From positions 62,001-126,000 of the forward strand of contig JBGSIA010000166.1 of NCBI GenBank assembly GCA_041751935.1: 64,000 nucleotides of DNA, written 5' to 3'. The stretch comes from JBBSJZ01 sp041751935 (lineage in GTDB: Bacteria > Planctomycetota > Planctomycetia > Pirellulales > Pirellulaceae). The position numbers were made by a program, and so were the translations under genes. Below the pieces are notes generated by a model, which ran no database searches, was not told where the DNA came from, and saw only the letters and a list, made by a program, of their open reading frames with translations. Below are positions 17,756-27,282 of the stretch, piece by piece. The first letter of the stretch is position 1; every line of letters begins with the position of its first letter.

Positions 17756-19015
17756 TCAATTGAACTTCAACGAAGCCTGACTCAGTCGCTGTTCTGTCTC
17801 GGCCATCAACGCATCTTCGTCCGCTTCGCTGTTGGCAAGGTACGTCACGCTGAATCGCAAATAGGAACCGGCGTCATCCCAAGGGACGGTCACGATTCCG
17901 AGTTTCTCGATCAAGTAACGCGTTGCTTGTTCTGCATTGGCAAAGGTTTCGCCACCCATACCGATCGGTGACTTCGTGTACAAAAAGTACGAACCACCCG
18001 GCATTTGGCAATCAAAGCCGCAACGTCGAAGCAAGGCGACCAACTTTTCAAGTCGTCGTCGATACTTGGTATTGATTCGTGCGGGAATTGAATCGTCATT
18101 CAGAGCCGCTGCTGATGCTTTTTGAATCGCAATGAATTGGCCGCTGTCGCTGTTATCTTTCACATCTGCAAACGCCGACACGATTCGCTGGTGGCCGCAA
18201 ACCCAGCCCATGCGCCAACCGATCATGTCGTAACCCTTGCTCATGGAATGGACTTCGATTCCGACATCTATCGCTCCTGGGGTTTGCAGGAAACTTCGCG
18301 GCTTGCCATCGAAGGTCAGCATGATATGCGCGGCATCTTGAACCACGATGAATTGCTTTGCCTTGGCTAACGCCACGACCTTCTCGTAAAACTCAGGCGT
18401 CGCAGTGCGTCCGGTGGGTGAATTCGGATAATTCAGTACCAACATCTTGGCGCGATCATAAATCTCGTCTGGAACTGAATCGAGGTCAGGCAAAAAATTG
18501 TTTTGTTCCAACAGCGGTAGTTTATGAACCTCGCCGCCATAGTAACGTGTGTGTGTTCCAGCCACCGGATAACCGGGAACGGTCAACAGTGTCACGTCGC
18601 CAGGATTGATAAAGCATGCGGGCAGCATCGCATACGCTGGCTTGCTGCCAATGCAATGATTGATCTGGAGCGTTGGATCCAGCACGACGCCAAAGTGTCG
18701 TTGCATGAACCGAGCAGCCGCTTCCTTGAACTCGATCACACCGTTGTCAGCATAACCGCGGTTTTCGACTCGATTGATTTCCTCGGCCATTCGCTCGCGA
18801 ACACCGGCATCGGCCATCGCATCGTTCTCGCCGATCCCAAAGTCAATCAGTTTCCGCTCAGGATGCTCGGCCAGGGCGCGTCGCTTCGCACGTTTGATTT
18901 TCTCGAACTTGTAGATCTCGGTACCCTTGCCGTAGTTTGCTCCGCCAATGCGATCGGCAAACAACTGTTGAAAATAAGGGTCAGCAACAACGACTGTTTC
19001 GGTAACGGTGCTCAT
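17756..19015 (-). CDS. dapL: LL-diaminopimelate aminotransferase
   Basis: A 419-residue PLP enzyme of fold type I when started at MSTVTETVVV; a frame from 19090 adds 25 residues without support. DapL signatures are clear: NYGKGTEIYKFEKIKRAK near the N-terminus, LIDFGIGENDAMAD, and the PLP-lysine site HSMSKGYDMIGWRMG. It converts tetrahydrodipicolinate directly to LL-diaminopimelate using glutamate, giving lysine and peptidoglycan precursor. The presence of this pathway fits planctomycetes and chlamydiae. Length is normal. It is monocistronic and convergent with the TatD-like gene. Confidence 0.92.
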   Translation of the reverse strand: MSTVTETVVVADPYFQQLFADRIGGANYGKGTEIYKFEKIKRAKRRALAEHPERKLIDFGIGENDAMADAGVRERMAEEINRVENRGYADNGVIEFKEAAARFMQRHFGVVLDPTLQINHCIGSKPAYAMLPACFINPGDVTLLTVPGYPVAGTHTRYYGGEVHKLPLLEQNNFLPDLDSVPDEIYDRAKMLVLNYPNSPTGRTATPEFYEKVVALAKAKQFIVVQDAAHIMLTFDGKPRSFLQTPGAIDVGIEVHSMSKGYDMIGWRMGWVCGHQRIVSAFADVKDNSDSGQFIAIQKASAAALNDDSIPARINTKYRRRLEKLVALLRRCGFDCQMPGGSYFLYTKSPIGMGGETFANAEQATRYLIEKLGIVTVPWDDAGSYLRFSVTYLANSEADEDALMAETEQRLSQASLKFN

Positions 19016-19139
19016 CGGGACAAATTCGATCTTTTTAGGCAAGTAAAAACGTGTTTCGTGGCGAATGACAAAGCCCGCGATGAACATCAACCGCTACCGA
19101 TTGATTCCACGCCGCCGCTCGCCAAAGCTTCTCCATAAC

Positions 19140-19721
19140 CTAATTCTTATCCGGTTCGATCGGCAAGGGTATTAACTCGGCATCGAGATAAACTTGACGC
19201 ATCAACCAACGGTTAACAAGCGACGTGAAAATGGCACCGAACGCTCCGGGAACAACGCCCAGCAGCATCTCGGGGACCCGGAATTGCATTGGTACAGCGA
19301 CGCTCAACAGCCCACTGAGGAAACCGCACAGTAGCGAGAATCTCCGAATTGACACTCGATTCCAGGTGCTCGACCAATTGATGATTCGCGAAATCGCCGC
19401 AACACAAAACACCACGGGGAGTGCGGCTATGCCTGCGAGACCTCCGCCAACAAGCATTCCCAAGGGGATGGCGAGAGCGGTCTCGCCGATCTCCGATCCT
19501 CCGTTGGAACTCCCCATCATGGCGGCCAAAACCGAAATGACAAAAAAAGCAACCAACAAGCCACCAAACGCGGCTCCAGACAGGGTGATCGCCAACACGG
19601 TTCTCCAACAAACAGCAGGAGTGTCGACCATGTCGACTATTGTTTCCAACCGATTCAGTTTTTTGACTGCCTCGCTATCAAGCAGTTCGTTGGACGGTTG
19701 GTAAGGGTTGATGTGTGGCAC
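19140..19721 (-). CDS. four-span membrane protein of unknown function
   Basis: 193 residues with an N-terminal cytoplasmic stretch (MPHINPYQPSNE...) and about four membrane spans at roughly 42-68, 83-110, 127-145 and 150-170. The N-terminal NPYQPS motif followed by spans is a pattern often met in planctomycete membrane proteins. No transporter signature is seen. It lies 21 bases downstream of the oxidoreductase gene and could be part of that transcript. Confidence 0.65.
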   Translation of the reverse strand: MPHINPYQPSNELLDSEAVKKLNRLETIVDMVDTPAVCWRTVLAITLSGAAFGGLLVAFFVISVLAAMMGSSNGGSEIGETALAIPLGMLVGGGLAGIAALPVVFCVAAISRIINWSSTWNRVSIRRFSLLCGFLSGLLSVAVPMQFRVPEMLLGVVPGAFGAIFTSLVNRWLMRQVYLDAELIPLPIEPDKN

Positions 19722-19742
19722 TTGTTTTCGGCTTTTTTCGCA

Positions 19743-20789
19743 TCAAATGCTGATCACGTTCCCCGTCCGCACGGACTCGGATGCCGCCAAGCACATGGCC
19801 ACCGACCAACGACCGTCCTCTGCGGTACAATGCAGCGGCACATTGTTGCGAAGCGCCTGGACGACGCGCACGATTTGGTCTTCCAGCTCGAACAGCTCGC
19901 CCGTTGGTTTATCGATTGGTATGGTCGTCACTTCGTGGCCATCGAACGCCCGCAATGAGAACGTCGGGTGCCGAGTACGATCCATCGCGCCACTCCAGGA
20001 AGCCCACAAGGCGCCTTTTGTTCCAGTAATCTTCGCCGTTTGATGATGTTCGAACGCGCTCAGTGTTTGTGAAACCACCGCGTACGCACCACCGGAAAAA
20101 TGGACGATCGCGCTAAAGTTGTCCTGCAGCTCGGGATGATCCTTTTGTCGCGAGTTCGCCGTTGCGTAGATCTTCTCTGGCTGACCGGTTGACTGCAGGT
20201 ACCAGCGTGCTAAATCGAAAAAATGAATCGGCTCCTCAAGAATCCAATTTCCAACTCGTGAAATATCGTATCGCCATCCACCGCTACCGAGTCGATAGGG
20301 GTTGCGTGACAGTTCAACCAAACAGTACTGCGGCGTGCCAATGAATCCGTCCTCGATCATTTCCTTCGCTTTGCCCCACATCGATGATAACCGCAACTCG
20401 TGGCCTACGCATAACAATCGATCTTGTTGTTTTGCCAGCACGATCATGGCGTCACACTGCGCAATTGTCACTCCCATCGGCTTCTCCAGCAGCAAATGCT
20501 TGCCCTCGGACAGCACCGCTGTGGCCACCTCATGATGCAAGTCACTGGGGACAACGACATCGACAATATCAATGTCGTCGCGAGCGACTAAATCCCGGTA
20601 ATTCGTTGTGACAATGGCATCTGGATAGGCTTGGCGGGCTTCCGCGGCGGAAGCGTCACTCCGCGCGGCGATCGCTACGAGTTTGGCGCCACAAGATGCG
20701 GCCTTGCTGATCGCGTCGGCATGGTGCTTTCCCCAGGCACCAAAACCGACGAGTCCAAAGTGAGTTCTTTCGCTTGCATCCGACTTCAT
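19743..20789 (-). CDS. Gfo/Idh/MocA family NAD(P)-dependent oxidoreductase
   Basis: 348 residues. HFGLVGFGAWGKHHA is the Rossmann nucleotide-binding start, and LLLEKPMGV carries the EKP motif with the catalytic/nicotinamide-contacting Lys. The later ILEEPIHFFDLARW segment matches the GGG-H/FDL region of sugar dehydrogenases. It has no signal, so it is cytoplasmic. It overlaps the upstream Tat-exported paralogue by four bases (ATGA). The pair likely oxidises a sugar or inositol derivative; the substrate is not evident. Confidence 0.87.
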   Translation of the reverse strand: MKSDASERTHFGLVGFGAWGKHHADAISKAASCGAKLVAIAARSDASAAEARQAYPDAIVTTNYRDLVARDDIDIVDVVVPSDLHHEVATAVLSEGKHLLLEKPMGVTIAQCDAMIVLAKQQDRLLCVGHELRLSSMWGKAKEMIEDGFIGTPQYCLVELSRNPYRLGSGGWRYDISRVGNWILEEPIHFFDLARWYLQSTGQPEKIYATANSRQKDHPELQDNFSAIVHFSGGAYAVVSQTLSAFEHHQTAKITGTKGALWASWSGAMDRTRHPTFSLRAFDGHEVTTIPIDKPTGELFELEDQIVRVVQALRNNVPLHCTAEDGRWSVAMCLAASESVRTGNVISI

Positions 20790-22111
20790 GTGATCTCAAA
20801 TCCTGTTCGATAGTCGCGGCTGAGCAATCGGTTTGCTATATCGTCGCCAATGACTGTTTCCGATTCGCTGTCCCAACGCAGCTCTCGCCCCAGTCGCAAA
20901 CTTAGATTCGCCAAATGACACGTCGTCAAGATGCGGTGGTGAGAATTGACGTCGGAAATGGGCGTTGTTCGCGACTTCATGCACTCAAAAAAGTTACCCA
21001 TGTGCGATCCAGGGGAACCATTCCCGTACAACTTAGCAATCGCGTCGTCGGGTAATGGCCGCGTTACCAACTGTTGCACCGGAGTCCCTTCAAGCGTGCC
21101 GCGATTGACAAAAAATCGCCCGGCATCACCTTCGAACGTGATTCCATTGCGTCCTGAGTCAATGACGATTTCAATGTTATTGGCAAACTTGCAGATGACT
21201 TCAAAATCGATCGGCGTGTTGTACATGTCGCTTCGCGTTGGCATCCCTTCGACAAGCGGTTGGTTCAAGGTGCCAGTTCCCGAAACGCTGATTGGACCAC
21301 GGTCGGCTTGATCAATGGCCCACTGTGCGATGTCGACGTGATGGGCTCCCCAGTCGCAGAGCATACCGCCACCGTACTCGAACCACCAGCGGAACGTTCG
21401 ATGGGTTCGCTGGGTAATGTAGTCGACCAGTGGAGCGGGGCCGAGCCAGCGTTCAAAGTCCAGCGTTGGTGGTGGCGGGGACGATTCAAACGGGCCGCCC
21501 TGCCAGCCCTTTTCCAGACCGATGCGGATTCGTTGCAAAGTTCCGATACGTCCATCACGTACCATGGCGATCGCGGTGAGGAAACGGTTGCCGAATTCAC
21601 TTCGCTGCTGGGTGCCGATCTGCAATACACGCTTTGTATGAGCGACTGCGGCACGCAACTGCTTGCCCTCGTCGATCGTAACTGTCGCTGGTTTTTCACA
21701 GTAAACGTCTTTTCCTGCTCGCAGGGCTTCGATAGCTAATTTCGTGTGCCAATGATCCGGCGTCGCGATCAACACTGCGTCGATATCAGCACGCTCGATG
21801 ACATTGCGATAGTCGGATACCAGCTCCGCTTTACCGTCACTGACGAACCGATTTGCGAAATCTGCGGCAACGGAATCGAGTTCACAAATTACCACTACGT
21901 CGCAAAATGCTGTGGCTTGCTTGCCGATCGTGATTCCGCGACCTTGACGCTTGGTTTGCGGCTGCCAACCGGCACCGATAAGCGCGACTTGAGGCCGATC
22001 ATTTTTTGAGCGAATCTCAGCGAAACTCGTCGACGGATAAACTATCGATGTCGATGCGATCGCCGTCGCACTGCGTGCCAGGAACACACGTCGGCTGGTA
22101 AGGTGTTGCAT
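20786..22111 (-). CDS. Tat-exported Gfo/Idh/MocA family oxidoreductase
   Basis: 441 residues. The N-terminus SRRVFLARSATAIAST is a twin-arginine signal. The fold then starts at PQVALIGAGW, with CEKPATVTIDEG as the EKP motif and GGGMLCDWGAHHVDIAQWA as the substrate-binding helix. Planctomycetes carry many such exported members, which are usually exported with bound NAD(P). It is the first gene of a pair with the cytoplasmic paralogue, with which it overlaps by four bases. Substrate unknown; sugar-related chemistry is likely. Confidence 0.88.
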   Translation of the reverse strand: MQHLTSRRVFLARSATAIASTSIVYPSTSFAEIRSKNDRPQVALIGAGWQPQTKRQGRGITIGKQATAFCDVVVICELDSVAADFANRFVSDGKAELVSDYRNVIERADIDAVLIATPDHWHTKLAIEALRAGKDVYCEKPATVTIDEGKQLRAAVAHTKRVLQIGTQQRSEFGNRFLTAIAMVRDGRIGTLQRIRIGLEKGWQGGPFESSPPPPTLDFERWLGPAPLVDYITQRTHRTFRWWFEYGGGMLCDWGAHHVDIAQWAIDQADRGPISVSGTGTLNQPLVEGMPTRSDMYNTPIDFEVICKFANNIEIVIDSGRNGITFEGDAGRFFVNRGTLEGTPVQQLVTRPLPDDAIAKLYGNGSPGSHMGNFFECMKSRTTPISDVNSHHRILTTCHLANLSLRLGRELRWDSESETVIGDDIANRLLSRDYRTGFEIT

Positions 22112-22235
22112 GTCAAAATCTACTTCGTGGTACAGGCCGTCGGCAAATTCGCTATGATAACCAGCAACGACCGAAGCATGGTAAAGCGCTCACCGAAACA
22201 GAAGGAACATTCCCATCAGTCACGAATTTATCACA

Positions 22236-23198
22236 TTGCCAAGCGGTGCGCACTTCCCCAGCGTGGGACTGGGGCTTTGGAAGATCGACAACTCCACCAC
22301 GGCGAGTGTGGTCGAATCGGCAATCGGCCTCGGATATCGCCATTTGGACTCGGCTTGCGACTACGGCAACGAAGTTCAAACGGGCGCTGGTATCGCCTCT
22401 GCAATCGCGAGTGGCAAAGTCAAACGCGACGAGTTGTGGATCACGTCCAAGCTGTGGAATACGTACCATCGAGCGGAGCATGTGCGACCAGCCCTGGAGC
22501 GAACACTGCGTGATTTACAGCTAGATTATCTGGACTTGTACCTTGTGCATTTTCCCATCTCGCTCGCGTTCGTCCCCTTCGAAAAACGCTACCCGCCCGG
22601 TTGGTTCTTTGATCCCGAAGCGGCGGCTCCTGCAATGAAGTATGATCCAGTGCCGATTCGCGAAACCTGGGAAGCAATGCAGGAGCTAACGCAATCGGGT
22701 TTGGTCCGCGAGATTGGTGTCAGCAATTTCGGCACGACAATGCTGCGCGACATCATGTCGTATGCCAAGGTTCCGCCAGCAATGCTACAGATTGAATTGC
22801 ATCCCTACTTGACCCAGGAAAAATTGGTTCGGTTCTGTCGCGAGTCGAATATTGCGGTGACGGGTTTCTCGCCGCTAGGCGCACAATCGTATTTCTCACT
22901 GAATATGGCAAATGCCGACGAGGCCGTAATCGAGCAAGACGTTGTAAAGTCGATTGCTCGTCAACACGATCGCACGCCAGCTCAAGTCGTACTTCGCTGG
23001 GGCATCCAACGTGGTAACGCGATCGTCCCCAAGTCGTCGCATGTCGATCGACTGCGAGAGAATTTATCGCTGTTCGACTTCAAACTGAGCGACGACGAAA
23101 TGCGATCAATCGATGGCTTGGATCGCGGGCGTCGTTTTAATGACCCTGGCGACTTTGCCGAGGCTGCGTTCAACACCTTTTTTCCCATCTATGAGTAA
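22236..23198 (+). CDS. aldo/keto reductase
   Basis: About 320 residues of an AKR TIM barrel. The tetrad is visible: Asp and Tyr in HLDSACDYGNE, Lys in WITSKLWNTY and His in DLYLVHFP. The C-terminal IVPKSSHVDRLREN is the NADP-binding loop. The start is unusual: no ATG exists in a suitable place. TTG at 22236 is given, but the frame extends a few codons upstream to an AAGGAA ribosome-type site followed by ATT/ATC codons (about 22200-22220), so the true start may be slightly upstream. It lies 12 bases before the dioxygenase gene and is probably co-transcribed. Confidence 0.85.
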   Translation: MPSGAHFPSVGLGLWKIDNSTTASVVESAIGLGYRHLDSACDYGNEVQTGAGIASAIASGKVKRDELWITSKLWNTYHRAEHVRPALERTLRDLQLDYLDLYLVHFPISLAFVPFEKRYPPGWFFDPEAAAPAMKYDPVPIRETWEAMQELTQSGLVREIGVSNFGTTMLRDIMSYAKVPPAMLQIELHPYLTQEKLVRFCRESNIAVTGFSPLGAQSYFSLNMANADEAVIEQDVVKSIARQHDRTPAQVVLRWGIQRGNAIVPKSSHVDRLRENLSLFDFKLSDDEMRSIDGLDRGRRFNDPGDFAEAAFNTFFPIYE

Positions 23199-23210
23199 AG
23201 AGTTTGTCCC

Positions 23211-24221
23211 ATGTCTCATCCCATTTCGCCGAGCGTCGTGTCCGTCTCGCACCAACAAGATTTCGGTGATTCGGTCTTTCCCTATGTGTTCGCACTCGAT
23301 GACGAGAGAGCAACGCTTGAGGACGTTACAGCTTGGGTGCAAACCAATCGCAGCGAATTGCTGCGTTTAGCGACGCAGCATGGCGGAGTGCTGTTGCGAG
23401 GCTTCCCCACAAAGTCGGCCGATGCGTTCGATGCTGTTGTCACACAGTTGGACCTCGAGAACTTTCCCTACGAGAAGTCTCTGTCCAACGCTGTTCGCAT
23501 CAACCGTACTCCGCGTGTGTTTTCCGCCAACGAGGCACCGCCTGAGGTACAGATCTTCTTTCATCACGAAATGGCACAAACGCCGCTCTATCCCAAGTAC
23601 ATTATGTTCTTTTGTGAAGTCGCCTCGGAACAAGGTGGTGCGACGCCGCTTTGCCGTAGCGATATTCTCTATCAACGATTGCAGCAGCAATGTCCCGAGT
23701 TTGCGGTTAAGTGCGAGCAACAAGGATTGCGGTATACGAACGTGATGCCGGACAGCGACGATGCGAGTTCCGGTATGGGACGCTCGTGGCAAAAGACGCT
23801 CGGCGTATCGACCAAGGACGCCGCCGAAACGCGATTGAAGGAACTGAACTACTCCTATCAATGGCTCGACAACGGTTGTCTAAAAGCCACGACGCCGCCG
23901 TTGCCTGCGGTGATGGAGGTAAGGCCGGGACAGAAGACGTTCTTTAACCAATTAATTGCGGCATATTGTGGTTGGAAGGATGCACGAAATGACCCCAGTG
24001 AAGCGATTCGGCATGGCGACGGATCGAAGCTCGATGGTGATGCGGTTCGTGTGGCGATGGACTTAGCCGAAGAATTGGCGTTCGACCACATGTGGCAAGC
24101 TGGCGATATCGTCATCCTGGACAACACCGTTGCCATGCACGCCCGTCGTCCGTTCGTCGGAACTCGAAAGGTGCTGGCATCGTTAGCGGAAATGCGAACG
24201 CATTCATTAGCAGTTTGCTAA
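23211..24221 (+). CDS. TauD/SyrP-type Fe(II)/2-oxoglutarate-dependent dioxygenase
   Basis: 336 residues. The double-stranded beta-helix ligands are visible: HHEMAQ (His and Glu of HxE/HxD type), the distal His in VAMHARRPF and the 2-oxoglutarate-binding Arg in that same segment. GGVLLRGFP and GGATPLCRS are typical of the SyrP/TauD subgroup, whose members hydroxylate amino acids or other small carboxylates in the cytoplasm. The substrate is unknown. It follows the aldo/keto reductase by 12 bases and ends just before a strong hairpin terminator. Confidence 0.87.
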   Translation: MSHPISPSVVSVSHQQDFGDSVFPYVFALDDERATLEDVTAWVQTNRSELLRLATQHGGVLLRGFPTKSADAFDAVVTQLDLENFPYEKSLSNAVRINRTPRVFSANEAPPEVQIFFHHEMAQTPLYPKYIMFFCEVASEQGGATPLCRSDILYQRLQQQCPEFAVKCEQQGLRYTNVMPDSDDASSGMGRSWQKTLGVSTKDAAETRLKELNYSYQWLDNGCLKATTPPLPAVMEVRPGQKTFFNQLIAAYCGWKDARNDPSEAIRHGDGSKLDGDAVRVAMDLAEELAFDHMWQAGDIVILDNTVAMHARRPFVGTRKVLASLAEMRTHSLAVC

Positions 24222-24233
24222 GTGCCTGACCGC

Positions 24234-24277
24234 AAAGGGGGCTGACCCTCTCCGCGTAAAAGAATCAGCCCCCTTTT
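24234..24277. terminator. bidirectional intrinsic terminator
   Basis: A perfect 12-bp inverted repeat (aaagggggctga at 24234-24245, tcagccccctttt from 24265) lies exactly between two convergent genes. A-rich and T-rich flanks make it a rho-independent terminator usable from both sides. Confidence 0.88.
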
Positions 24278-24283
24278 CGAAAC

Positions 24284-26311
24284 TTAGTACGACACGACCA
24301 ATCGTTGACCGCGGATCGGCATGCCGTTTTGGATGGCAACAGCCTCCAGACGCAAGGGACCGTCGCCATACTTGTCTCGCGAAACTTCGAATGTCGCAGC
24401 GTTAGCATTGGAATGCCCGATGCGTTCTCCGTGATGATACAATTCGACTTGCTCAGCATCATCGCACGAGACCTGTACTGTGATTTCACGCGGTGATTGC
24501 GTGGTGATCGTCGCCTGCACTGCGGTTTCCGGCAATTCAATCCTTGCATCATGCGTGATTCGTGATTCCAAGATGGGGTCGCTGACCAGCACTACCCGAA
24601 CGTCCACAACGCCCCGCAGTCCTTCGGGCAGATTTACATTCACTGTCGCTTGGGGCGGGAACTCAGCAACCAAGCGGCCATTCAAATGAATCTCCATTCC
24701 GTGAGTCGACTGGTATTTTGCAGGGTCCAGTCCAGGTAGCACTTGGCGAGAAATCTTCAATTGACGTGCTGTCCCGTCCGTCTTGATCCTGACTAAATCG
24801 CCCGAGACCTTCGCGTAGGGCTGGGTCACAGGATCACCGACAATGAGCAACTGGTACGGTGAAGTCGTCGACAAATAAAACGCCTCGATCGCCGAGACAC
24901 CTTCGATGTAGTATGCATACATTACCGGCAGTGGAAACTTTGGCTGCAGGGAATACGGCTCCGCCACAGCGCCACTACTCATCGCGACTCCAGCATGTAA
25001 CAGGGCAGTCAATTTTGATTGTTGTGGTGTTTCAAAGGCGGCGCCGAGGCTTGTCAGGTTCTCGGCGATCGCACCTGGTACGAATTTGAACTTTGTGCTG
25101 GACAGATCCAAGGTTGCCGACCCGAGTTGCATGCCAACGCACTCGCCCGGCGTTTGGGAAATCGGCGTCGTGAACACTTCGGTCTTGAAATTTCGATTTC
25201 CCAGCCACACGAGTGCATCGGCGATTCCAGGAAAACGCGTTGTGGTGCGCACATCCGATGTCTTGGCAAATCGCAAGTCTGCCTGTGGGAATGTTCGATC
25301 CGCTGTCGCCGCACGCTGCAGCACGGCGATTGCCTGGTCCAATGTACTGCCCGTCTCATGAATCACAGCTAACGAGCAAGAAAGCAAGTAGGGCATTCCG
25401 CCAGCATCGTGCGCAACAGGATCTCCAGAGGACGTCCAACCTTTAGTAGAAGAGAACCCGATTGGATACTGTGCCATGGTGGGGAAATCACGAGTTCGCG
25501 ACGCCTCCGCTGCAACGATTGGATGATCCAGTAGCGGAGCAAGGTACTCGCTATCGTTTAAATAGTTACGCGACGCCCAACCGCTACGAATCGCGGCAGC
25601 AAGCATCTGTTTCGCATTGTCGTCATGATCCGCCTTGGCGAATGCCTCGGCAGCCATCACACCGATCGAAGCAAGAGTGGGGAATTCAGTGAACAGATCA
25701 CGAAGCGTTTGTGCGGCCGCTGCGGGTTGACCCGCAGCGAGACTCAACTTCGCAGAATGAAACCTTTGTCCTTTCTCGCCAGCAAATGGGTTAATAAAAT
25801 ATCGTTCAAACTTACTTCGTGCATAAAGATTCGAGTACCAGCTCAGGTAGCTTGCGTCGTCAGCCAAAATCAAGCGGTAGAAAAACGTGGCGCTGTTGAT
25901 GGATGCGATCGGAGTTTGGTATTTCTTCTGCATCGGGTCCGTCAGCATGGCCTGATGCGGCGCAATGTCCACGCTGGTTGGAAAGTCAGCCGAGTAGGCA
26001 ATCACACGAGCCTGGGCGGCAAGTCCCCGAGAGTTCACCGCCGACAAAATCGGGGTCAGGATTTTGCTCTTGAAATCATCAAGCGAAATCTTCAAGCCTG
26101 TCGGCACACCCTGGAGCATGACCACATTACTGCTGGGTATCGACCGCAATTCGACGTAATGGTTGGCAATCGTGCGAGATGTGACCGAATCCGAATTCAC
26201 AACGACGATCACGTTGTCGCCTGTGATACCGGCATGCAATGTCGACGTCACCATCGCCAGTCCCAACCATCCTGCAAACATTCGTCCTGCAATCGTAGGT
26301 ACGCTAACCAT
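24284..26311 (-). CDS. exported TIGR03790-type protein
   Basis: 675 residues with an N-terminal signal (about 1-27, ending STLHAGITG). The first ~250 residues show the TIGR03790 pattern (DNVIVVVNSDSVTSRTIANHY, RSIPSSNVVML, RGLAAQARVIAYS). A central part with a TPR-like Ala-rich stretch and a C-terminal Ig-like beta region follow. The function of the family is not known; it is found in planctomycetes, Verrucomicrobia and some others. The start overlaps the end of the metal-permease gene by eight bases, so the two share a transcript. Confidence 0.75.
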   Translation of the reverse strand: MVSVPTIAGRMFAGWLGLAMVTSTLHAGITGDNVIVVVNSDSVTSRTIANHYVELRSIPSSNVVMLQGVPTGLKISLDDFKSKILTPILSAVNSRGLAAQARVIAYSADFPTSVDIAPHQAMLTDPMQKKYQTPIASINSATFFYRLILADDASYLSWYSNLYARSKFERYFINPFAGEKGQRFHSAKLSLAAGQPAAAAQTLRDLFTEFPTLASIGVMAAEAFAKADHDDNAKQMLAAAIRSGWASRNYLNDSEYLAPLLDHPIVAAEASRTRDFPTMAQYPIGFSSTKGWTSSGDPVAHDAGGMPYLLSCSLAVIHETGSTLDQAIAVLQRAATADRTFPQADLRFAKTSDVRTTTRFPGIADALVWLGNRNFKTEVFTTPISQTPGECVGMQLGSATLDLSSTKFKFVPGAIAENLTSLGAAFETPQQSKLTALLHAGVAMSSGAVAEPYSLQPKFPLPVMYAYYIEGVSAIEAFYLSTTSPYQLLIVGDPVTQPYAKVSGDLVRIKTDGTARQLKISRQVLPGLDPAKYQSTHGMEIHLNGRLVAEFPPQATVNVNLPEGLRGVVDVRVVLVSDPILESRITHDARIELPETAVQATITTQSPREITVQVSCDDAEQVELYHHGERIGHSNANAATFEVSRDKYGDGPLRLEAVAIQNGMPIRGQRLVVSY

Positions 26312-27272
26312 GCTTCACGGCTTGCTTTTGGACACGATGTCGCAACTCAATCCCCTCGTTGGCGAGGATCGTAATTACGAGCATCAAGCCAGCAACTACC
26401 ACGATCGCGCCTGACGTGCGGACACTGTCGACTTCTGGAAAACCGACCCAATGTGTGATCGGCCCGGGCAGCGTAATTGCCGCCAAGTGTCCGAGTACCG
26501 AGGCTGCGACGGCAAAGGCGACGGACCATCCCAACATCGGTCGCAGGCGATGGGTGAGGAACGACGCCGTCGTGGGCGGGATCACCAACATCCCGATCAC
26601 CAAAATACTGCCCACGACTTCAAAGGCAGTAACCAGCGTTGTCGTTGTTACCGCCAGCAATCCATAGTGAAACGCCTTCGGACGAAACCCCAACGCACCA
26701 GCTAATTCGGGATCGAAGGTGGTGATAATCAACTCTTTGTACAACACACTTACCATCATCAAGTTGAACAGCAGCGCCACCAAGCACACCCAAGCTTCGG
26801 AGGGCACACGAGGGTGTGACAGTCCCACCGTTTCCAGTTGACCATAGAGGACACAATCTAGATCCACATCACTTCGTCCAGCCAAAAACGACAGCATGAT
26901 CAAGCCGATCGCAAACAGCGTGGTGAACACCGCGCCGAGTGCCGCGTCACCGCGCACCCAACCGCTCATGGAAATCCATTGCGTTAGCGCGGTCGTTGCG
27001 ACACCCGCAACTACCGCTCCGGCAAACATGGATAATTGGCGTATACTCCATTCCATATCACCGCTGACGAAGCCATTTGCATGCAGCCATCCAGCCACCG
27101 CGAATGCGCCCACAACGCCGGGAAGTGCGGCGTGCGTCAACGCGTCAGCGATCATGCTCTGTTTTCGCAAATACAAATAGCAGCCGGGGATCGCGCATGC
27201 CGCTGCGGCAAGCGACGACGTCACGATGATCCAGGTGTCGATCGGGGACCAAATCAGTGCAAAATTAAACAT
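26304..27272 (-). CDS. metal ABC transporter permease, ABC-3 (ZnuB/MntB/TroC) family
   Basis: 322 residues from MFNFALIWS (a longer frame to 27302 lacks support). About eight to nine membrane spans are seen. The family core is clear: CYLYLRKQSMIADALTHAALPG after the first span, then GALGFRPKAFHYGLLAVTT and VGSILVIGMLVIPPTTA. It should move Mn, Zn or Fe across the inner membrane, but the usual ATPase and binding protein genes are not next to it. Instead it sits between an SLC13 transporter and a TIGR03790 protein. Confidence 0.85.
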   Translation of the reverse strand: MFNFALIWSPIDTWIIVTSSLAAAACAIPGCYLYLRKQSMIADALTHAALPGVVGAFAVAGWLHANGFVSGDMEWSIRQLSMFAGAVVAGVATTALTQWISMSGWVRGDAALGAVFTTLFAIGLIMLSFLAGRSDVDLDCVLYGQLETVGLSHPRVPSEAWVCLVALLFNLMMVSVLYKELIITTFDPELAGALGFRPKAFHYGLLAVTTTTLVTAFEVVGSILVIGMLVIPPTTASFLTHRLRPMLGWSVAFAVAASVLGHLAAITLPGPITHWVGFPEVDSVRTSGAIVVVAGLMLVITILANEGIELRHRVQKQAVKHG

Positions 27273-27282
27273 ACATTTCAGT

